From NCBI GenBank assembly GCA_015680905.1, contig CM027378.1, forward strand, positions 88,255,501 through 88,319,500: 64,000 nucleotides of DNA. The letters are read 5' to 3'. A model generated the notes under the pieces. The model did not search any database. It had not been told where the DNA came from and was given only the letters and a program-made list of their open reading frames with translations. This document shows, piece after piece, positions 57,041 to 64,000 of the stretch (its first letter is position 1; each line of letters starts with the position of its first letter). Source of the DNA: Coptis chinensis. Its lineage: Eukaryota > Streptophyta > Magnoliopsida > Ranunculales > Ranunculaceae. The position numbers were made by a program, and so were the translations under genes.

Positions 57041-59250
57041 TTGTGGAAACCGAAAGATCCCGGAAGTCCAACTGCTACATGCAGAATTAGAGATTCTTTG
57101 GAGGAACAAGCTTTACTAGATTTGGGTGCCGCAGTGAATCTTCTACCATATTTCGCCTACGAGAAGTTGGGCTTGAAGGATCTAAAACCGACCGATGTTA
57201 CTTTACAAACCGCGATAGATCGAAGATACCTAGAGGACTAATTGAAGACGCGTCATAGTCAAGATCGAAGATTTCTATTATCCGGTTGATTTCATAGTAC
57301 TAGACACAGAACCTACATCTGGTAGGCAGATACCAATCATTCTAGGCAGACCATTCTTGGCCACTGCAAATGCACTCATCAACTGTCGAAACGGTAATAT
57401 GACGTTATCCTTTGGTAATATGAAAGTTGAGACCAATGTTTTCCATATGTTACAAAGAACCACGTGAAGTATGTCGCGAACGAGGTATGCATGATTGAAG
57501 CGTTAGCACAGGATTATCTGACTCATTCATATCCTGCTGACGAGTTATTGAAAGCTCTGACAAACTCAGATTGTGAGGAACTTAGTGTTGAGTCAATCAA
57601 TGCGATTTTGGATTCATCACCTGTCATGGATGACATCAAGTTCAAAGAAAAACTTGAATCGCCTATGCTTGATGGACCACCTAAAGAGCTTAAGAAGGAG
57701 CCACCTAAGCTAGAATTGAAGCCTTTACCGTCTACACTCAAGTATGTTTTCTTGGGAGATTTGGGAACCTACCCAGTAGTCATTGCATCAGATTTGATTG
57801 CGAGCAAGAATCCGTTAGTAGTAGCACTTTTAAAGGAACACAAGTCACCTATAGGTTGGACAATTGATGATATCAAGGGGATCAGCCCTATGATAGTTCA
57901 ACATAGGATTCATCTGGAAGAGGATTCCAAGACTTCTAAGCAACCACAAAGAGGAGGCTTAATCCGAAAATGAAGGAAGTAGTTAGAGAAGAGGTCGTCA
58001 AACTCCTTGACGCCGCACTATCTACCCTATTTCGATAGTCAATGGGTTAGTCCAATTCAAGTTATGCCAAAGAAGTCCGAACCACGGTGATCGAGAACGA
58101 GAACAATGAGTTGATTCCAACCAGGATTCAGACTAGATGGAGAGTTTGCATTGATTACAGGAAGCGGAATAGCGCATCGAGGAAATACCATTTTCCATTG
58201 CCATTTATCGATCAGATGTTAGAAAGATTAGTCGGACAAGCTTACTATCGCTTTGATGGTTACTCGGATATTTTCAAATCCATATTCACCACGAGGACCA
58301 AGAGAAGACCACATTCACATGTCCATTCGAACATTAAGCCTACCGTCAGATGCCTTTTGGTCTATGCAATGCACCGCCACTTTTCAAATGATGCATGATG
58401 AGTATTTTTGACGACATGGTGGAGAAATACATGGAAGTTTTTATGGACGATTTTTCAGTTTTTGGATCATCTTTTGAGGATTGCCTACACCATCTCTCCT
58501 TAGTCCTTAAACGTTGTTGCGATACCAACTTAGTTCTGAACTGGGAAAAGTGTCACTTCATGGTAAAGGAAGGGATAGTGCTAGGTCACCAAGTTTCAAA
58601 GGAAGGAATTCTAGTAGATCGAGCGAAGATTGATATTATAAAGGATCTACCCAAACCAAGAACTGTCAAAGATATCCGTGCCTTCCTAGGTCACGCGGGA
58701 TTCTACCGTCGATTTATCAAAGATTTCAGCAGAATTGCAAGACCGCTGTCACATCTGTTAGGGAAAGATATTGTCTTTGATTTTGATACATCATGTGTTG
58801 AAGCTTTTATGAAGTTAAAGGAAGCACTAACTTTAGCACCAATCATTCGTGCGCCCGATTGGAGCCAGCCATTTGAAATCATGTGTGATGCATCTGATTA
58901 TGCTATAGGAGTCGTTCTAGGACAAAGAGACAAGAAAGTGCCATATGCAATCTACTATGCTAGCAAGACTCTAAATGGAGCTCAGATTAATTATTCTACC
59001 AATCGAGAAGGAACTCTTAGCCGTCGTCTATTCTCTTGACAAATTCGACAATATCTTATAGGTTCAAAGGTGATTGTCTATATCACCACCATCTTTGCCT
59101 TGCGTCATTTACTCGCTAAGCGGGATGCCAAGCCAAGATTGATCCGATGGATACTACTTTTACAAGAATTTGATTTGGAGATACGTGATAAGAAAGGAAC
59201 GAGAGAATGTCGCTTCTTGATCACCTTTCTAGATTGCTAGTGGAGAATAC
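57041..59250 (+). pseudogene. Athila protease - reverse transcriptase - RNase H, decayed
   Basis: Protease: LLDLGAAVNLLPYFAYEKLG (57113-57172), where the family usually has DLGAS. RT: WRVCIDYRKRNSASRKYHFP and PFIDQMLERL (58139-58230), then after frame changes MEVFMDDFSVFG with the catalytic F-x-DD box intact (58432-58467), LVLNWEKCHFMVKEGIVLGH and LGHAGFYRRFIKDFSRIARP. RNase H: MCDASDYAIGVVLG, YYASKTLNGAQINYST. The linker 57464-57973 holds ELKPLPSTLKYVFLGDLGTY, common ahead of Athila RT. Frame changes near 57240, 57990-58085, 58320-58400 and 59010 break the polyprotein. Confidence 0.85.
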
Positions 59251-59309
59251 GGAAGACAATTTACAAATCGTGAGACTTTTCCGATGAACAGTTGTTCAAG
59301 ATATCGAAG

Positions 59310-60560
59310 TGCCATGGTACGGCCACATTGCAAATTATCTTGTGACCGACAAGGTACCATCACATTGGAGCAAGCAAGAAAAAGATTTATTCTACTCAAA
59401 GGCCAGATATTATTTTTGGGATGATCCATACTTATTCAAGAAGTGTTCGGATCAAATTATTCGAAGATGCATCCCGAATGGAACAGAATCCATTCTATCA
59501 TTCTCACATGATTAGCCTTCATGGAGGACACTTTGGCCCGCAACGCATCAGCGCACAAGGTATTACAAGCTGGATTCTATTGGCCTACTCTTTTTAAAGA
59601 TGCAAATATTTATTGCAAAGCATGTCCGAGATGCCAATTTCTGGGTAAAACCTCGAAAAGGTTCGAGTGGCCTCAACAACCGATCCTTATCTCGAAATCT
59701 TTGATGTATGGGGTATAGATTTCATGGGACCATTTCCTCCTTCTTTTGGTTACACCTACATTCTACTTGCTGTGGACTATGTTTCAAAATGGATTGAAGC
59801 AGTTCCTACGAAGACCGCCGATCATAAAGTCGCCGTGGACTTTCTCGAAGAAGAACATTCTACCAAGATTTGGAACACCGGTGAGCCATCATCGCGATAA
59901 CGGTTCTCACTTCAGAACCGCGTGTATTTAGGAATCTTATGGCAAAGTATGGAGTAATTCACAAGCTAGCTTTACCATATCATCCTCGGACTAATGGTCA
60001 AGCGAAGTTTCAATAGGGAAATCAAGAGTATTCGAGAAGACAATGAAATCCATCTAGGAAAAGATCGGTCTCTTAGACTCCAAGATGCACTATGGGCATA
60101 CGAAACAGCATTCAAAACACCCATAGGGATGTCACCCTATCGCTTGGTATATGGAAAAGCGTGTCATCTACCCGTTGAAGTTAGAACATAAAGCCTATTA
60201 GGCAGTGAAAGAGATGAATTTCAACCTAGATCAAGCGGGGAGAAAGGAGGAAGCTTCGGATCGCTGAATTAGAGGAATTGAGAAGTGATGCTTATGATAA
60301 GTCGAGGATTTACAAGGATAAGACTAAAGCATTACATGATAGAAGAATTCTCAAGAGAATTTGAACCCGACGAAGGTTACGGTCTACAACTCTCGCCTAG
60401 AAATTTTCCCCGAAAGTTGAGATCTAGATGGATTGGGACCGTTTATAGTAAGACATGTCACACCTTTTGGAGCTATTGAAGTAGAAGACATAAAGAGAAG
60501 GACTCGTTTCAAAGTCAATGCTCATCGACTAAAGCCTTTTCTGGAGTTACCTACTGGAGA
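59310..60560 (+). pseudogene. Athila integrase, decayed
   Basis: The zinc-binding part (GGHFGPQR-like then VLQAGFYWPTLFKDANIYCK and CPRCQFLGK) precedes the core [24 protein letters not shown] and a frame-shifted NGQ(A)E segment at 60000, where one lost base falls at the catalytic glutamate. Next come LWAYETAFKTPIGMSPYRLV, YGKACHLPVE and the terminal GPFIVRHVTPFGAIEVED with FKVNAHRLKPF. Frame changes near 59660, 59880, 60000 and 60190 make it inactive. Confidence 0.82.
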
Positions 60561-61113
60561 CGTGGAGGCCATTTTTCTCAAGGATCTGGTTTATCAGACC
60601 ACTGTTGAAGCGGAAAATTGGGACGAGTTTAAGTTGACGAGGGAGATGCTCCAGGAGTTGACCCAGATTCCGATGTACGAGGGGGATGAGACACCTGTAC
60701 TGGGAGGATTAAAGGATTACCATGGACGTCTTGGCCCACATGCAGAGGTTAATCAAGCAGGCCAGACAAAGACCAAGTCTCTGCAGAAAAACCAGCAGCT
60801 AGCATACAGATGGCTTTGTCACAACGTAGTAGGCACGGTGAGTGAGAACACTTTATACCAACCTGGTCTACACTTGCTTTGGATGTTGATGACTAGGGAC
60901 GTTAGAATCTGTATGTGTAGATTTATTCTTAGAAGGCTGGGGAATATGAAGACAAAGAAGGTGGAGCATTCTAAGATAGCGCTCCCGGTCATAGCCACAA
61001 AGATCATGGAAGGCTTAGGATTTAGATCAGCTGCTCGGATGAGACTCGAGAGCTATGATCCTAAGAGTATTTTGGCTACGAGGACCGCAGGAGAATGGAG
61101 CTCGAGTACTTAG
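60561..61113 (+). pseudogene. open frame downstream of Athila integrase, unknown
   Basis: The integrase frame stays open after the KPFLELPTGDVEAIFL segment through WDEFKLTREMLQELTQIPMY, RWLCHNVVGTVSENTLYQPG and IALPVIATKIMEGLGF to a stop at 61111-61113. This is the place where some Athila elements carry an envelope-like or ATHILA ORF1-type protein. I could not see a signal peptide, transmembrane segment or family motif, so the function is unknown. Confidence 0.45.
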
Positions 61114-62512
61114 ATGTGCGGGACAGCCGACGACTTCCAGAATGCACCACACCCTACTTGAAAGTATGATTTTGGAAACATAGCACCCTATCAAGCTATA
61201 GAGGACCGAGAACATGAGGGCTGCTATGATACATATCACGAGGGAATGCAGCGTTATTTGAACATCAAAGGACTATCGAAGCAAAGACCACCCATACACT
61301 TCGGACGACGAGGTCGATAGATACCCCTGGCGGTAGTGTTGACGATTAAAAGAGCGGGTAGTCAGCCGAGAGAGTCAACCGAGAGGCGGACGAAAGCGGA
61401 TAGAGGACGTCGTAACGCCGAGGGTCAGCCACGAAAGTAGTTTTGAGCACTTTTTTGCTCAGGTAGGATTAGTTACTTTAATAATCCTGTATTTGTTTTG
61501 TTTCTTAAACTAATGATATTTGATTTTCTCTATTTTGTGAGCTTAACATTTATATGACAGAGAAAGATCAAATATTGATATTCGGCATCAATGGTAATAT
61601 CCTACCTTTTTCTCATCCATTTCATTTACTTCTTTATACATTGAGGTCAATGCATGCATAAGTAGGGGGAGGGTGTACTTGAGAAATGAATTTCGAAAAT
61701 TAGTTTTCAAAAACAAAAATATTTTTTTTTGTTATCAGTAGCATGAGAAAAATGAATTTTAATGATGAGTCTGGGATATAGATTCTATACTACTTAGTGC
61801 TGAGTTTGATAGATAGTTGATATTATTGATTTCATTACCGCTTAGACTATTTATTATGCTCGGACATAGTTCTTATTGATAGAATTCTTTATCAAGGCAC
61901 CACCATAATACTTGGTCAGGTTTGTGTACTTTTGCTAGAAGAGATTTAAACCCCTAGTAAACCTGAAGTAGAATTTTTAGACTTAGCCCGTGAGACTTGA
62001 GCTTTATACCCATTTTGGAGAGTTCTTACGAAAAATCCGAGTCTTAGTGACTCATCATCTTTCAGTTCTTTATGTCGTTGTAATATAGTCTCATTATTCT
62101 TTAATTTGGTTAATCACGGTGACATCAACTGGGAGATAGCCATTAGGTCTTGTAGTCTATTCAAAACAGAGTATCATCTTGATAAGTCAAGTAGTGAACC
62201 CATTCAAACTTTATCCCACCTAGTAGGACCATCATGTTAAACCCTTTTGAGCCTTACAATAAACCATTTTCTTTCATAAAACCCTTTACCCGTCACCCAA
62301 CTCCGCACAAGGAGTATAGCCAAAATCTTTATCGGCCATACCTATATGTTTTACGAGAATCTAATGGGGGCACAAGGAGGAAGAAAGACCACAAAAGGAA
62401 GATTACCGTGAAATATCGAGAGATACAATGAAGTCCATCATTACGCTTCAAAGTGAAAGAAGCTAGTGGAAAACAAGCATATCCAAGACTAATCAAGGAT
62501 ATACCAATCGAG

Positions 62513-62549
<37 letters not shown>

Positions 62550-63435
62550 GAACAGAATGGATGGAAAAGCTAAGATAAAGAATTTTCTCTGCAATACAGA
62601 ATTTGAAGAAATCTTCCAATCTTTTGAGAAAGAAGCAAAACCCTTAGTGTTTTTCAGAAACAACCTTAGAATCTTTTTTACCTTTTCTTCATAAACCAAT
62701 ACCCAAGCCAAGTTACAACCCATGACTTATCACTACAGTATGGTACGAAGTTTAGAATAGGTGAGAGGATGCTAAAGTGAAGGACCCGACACTTCATATG
62801 TGATTGACATTCTTTCCATGAGACTACTTTTATTCAGAAGTCTGTTTTTCAAGATAGTATGTGGGATGTTCATATGCATTATTCTTTTCCCCACATACAT
62901 GAGGTAAAATAGTAGACCATCTTCTGAGAGATTCTTTGTTGAGAGTATGACTAGTGAAGATTGAAAGTCGAGATTTATCTGTCTAAAGGTAAACTAGGGA
63001 TTCCGTTTCTTGGATAGGAGAGTATAGGAGATTGACTAAGTACACACATAAGCCTTGATTGAGAATTTTGTCAATTTTACTATCTCCCATCATAATCTAT
63101 GAGTTTTGCAAAGAATGTAGTTAGCAATGGAGACCGCCTATTGGAGTAAGCACTAAGTAGGTAAGGAATTTCTCTCTCTGAAAAATATTATCATTCTTGA
63201 ACATGCTATTAATTGATTTTGTGGGTATATCACCGAAAAACCCTCACTTGAGACTATAACTTCGTCCTTTTTGGAACTTAAAGGTTTAAAGCCTTGTTGC
63301 ATATATGTAAATGCAATCGCGATGCCTCTTGAAAGTGAGTTAGGATTTTATTTTTGTTATTAGGATATGATTTTGATCACTTATCTATTTTTATCTTATT
63401 TGCTAAGAGACTAGCAAAAGGCTAGTTGGGAGTTG
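61114..63435. other. Athila 3' non-coding region
   Basis: No gene; long non-coding 3' regions are usual in Athila. It holds an A-run of about 30 bp at 62516-62546 and ends in the polypurine-like AAAAGGCTAGTTGGGAG before the LTR. Confidence 0.6.
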
Positions 63436-64000
63436 TGATAAGTGCTCAAAAGTGCTATTTAACCCTCGATTATGCCTCTTGTTTAGCCATCTTAGTGGAC
63501 TAATAGTGTTTATAAGTTGTGTTTTAAGATTCTACAGGTGAAAAAGAGAGTTTTGTAGAATATTAGAGAAAATGGGGTAAAACGGCAATTGAGCATCAAT
63601 GATCACATGGGAGGTCCGTGGACAATCATGGAGAAGGCCAAGGAATTGGAGCTATTAAATATGCGACTTGGACCTATTTTAAAGTCTATTTGGAAGCCCA
63701 AGGCCAAAGGATTCGTTGCTTGGACCAAAGCCCGCAAAAGAGGGATAGAAGGATAGAAGCGAAGAGAGAAAATCGGCTTATCGTCTGGGACGCTGGATCG
63801 AAAGTCCCAGACGCATTGATTGCGTCACGGGGCCGATAGATCGAGCGCCCGTGACGCATTGATTAAGTCCGGGGCCGCATGGATAATGCGTCCGGGCGCA
63901 TGAATCGATTAATTGTAGCCAATTCCTTCTCAGTTTTGAAGACGAAGTCGGACTCTGAAAGAAACCTATTTGTATTAGGAAACAAATGACGGTTTGGAAT
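63436..64000 (+). repeat. 3' LTR of the Athila element, cut by the window edge
   Basis: 565 bp aligned to 52760-53334. The differences are several indels (for example CTCAAAAAGTG versus CTCAAAAGTG, and an AAGCAATTCAGAG versus GCAATTGAG change) and a cluster in the GC-rich palindromic segment. The insertion is therefore not very recent. Confidence 0.9.

Larger units (their letters stand above)
52760..64000 (+). mobile_element. Athila-lineage Ty3/gypsy retrotransposon (right LTR runs off the window)
   Basis: The left LTR starts TGATAAGTGCTC at 52760 and the right LTR with the same sequence at 63436, giving an offset of 10676 bp. Between them lie decayed gag, protease, RT, RNase H and integrase in gypsy order, then about 2.3 kb of non-coding DNA ending in the Athila-style tract AAAGGCTAGTTGGGAGTTG just before the right LTR. 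The left target duplication would be GGTAC (52755-52759); the right one is outside the window. The insertion lies in the integrase region of the Tat element, so it is younger than that element. Confidence 0.88.

Noticed and set aside
1..64000. CRISPR arrays, bacterial operons, tRNA or rRNA genes
   Set aside because: Direct repeats here have no unique equal-length spacers, and no tRNA box or rRNA sequence was recognised; all signs are of plant nuclear DNA.

Overview
The window looks like AT-rich, repeat-dense nuclear DNA from a eudicot plant. The signs are plant-only transposon families (CACTA with TNP2, DUF4218 and DUF4216 modules; Athila and Tat lineage Ty3/gypsy elements), plant gene fragments (DOG1 family, subfamily-XII-type receptor kinase, serine carboxypeptidase-like, UNC-13/PATROL1-like) and GT-AG introns. 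I could not find one host gene that is complete and intact. Nearly every coding stretch is a transposon relic or a broken or captured piece of a host gene. The species cannot be told from the sequence.

Layout. 1-4850: the 5' part of a decayed CACTA element read on the minus strand. It abuts a ~55-bp minisatellite (4853-5663). 5.7-10.9 kb: AT-rich DNA with microsatellites, short tandem duplications and a three-exon fragment of a serine carboxypeptidase-like gene. 10954-28463: a second CACTA element of about 17.5 kb. It has matching terminal inverted repeats, an AAT target duplication, subterminal repeats at both ends, a broken transposase gene (TNPD type) and a TNPA-like gene. It also holds foreign cargo: a receptor-kinase fragment and a mitochondrial-looking island between direct repeats. 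28476-28677: a hairpin MITE with a perfect 9-bp target duplication, directly next to the CACTA target duplication. 29825-29852: a Helitron-type 3' end.

29899-35880: a complete non-autonomous LTR retrotransposon (LARD type, minus strand) with 476/443-bp LTRs, a GATAG target duplication, a primer binding site, an ~80-bp tandem repeat block and a captured UNC-13-like gene fragment. 36466-36874: first exon of a DOG1-family gene, frameshifted in an A10 tract. 38063-40584: a hAT element with an 8-bp target duplication that carries a broken piece of an unidentified gene. 41.0-42.6 kb: CACTA-like subterminal repeats and a long near-perfect palindrome. 42.8-45.3 kb: a duplicated 450-bp segment and an exon that resembles the N-terminal part of a mitochondrial ribosomal protein S5.

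45373-52759: a Tat-lineage gypsy element on the minus strand, inserted just after that exon's splice donor. It has an integrase fragment, hairpin-bearing tandem repeats and, on the opposite strand, two related gene units, one with its own TATA box. 52760-64000: an Athila-lineage element inserted into the Tat integrase region. It carries decayed gag, protease, RT, RNase H and integrase, and its right LTR runs off the window.

The window therefore records layered insertions and repeated capture of host gene pieces by four element classes (CACTA, hAT, LARD and possibly the Tat element). The most unusual items are the paired antisense genes in the Tat element, the Pack-hAT and LARD gene captures, and the large, well-delimited CACTA element with its cargo.
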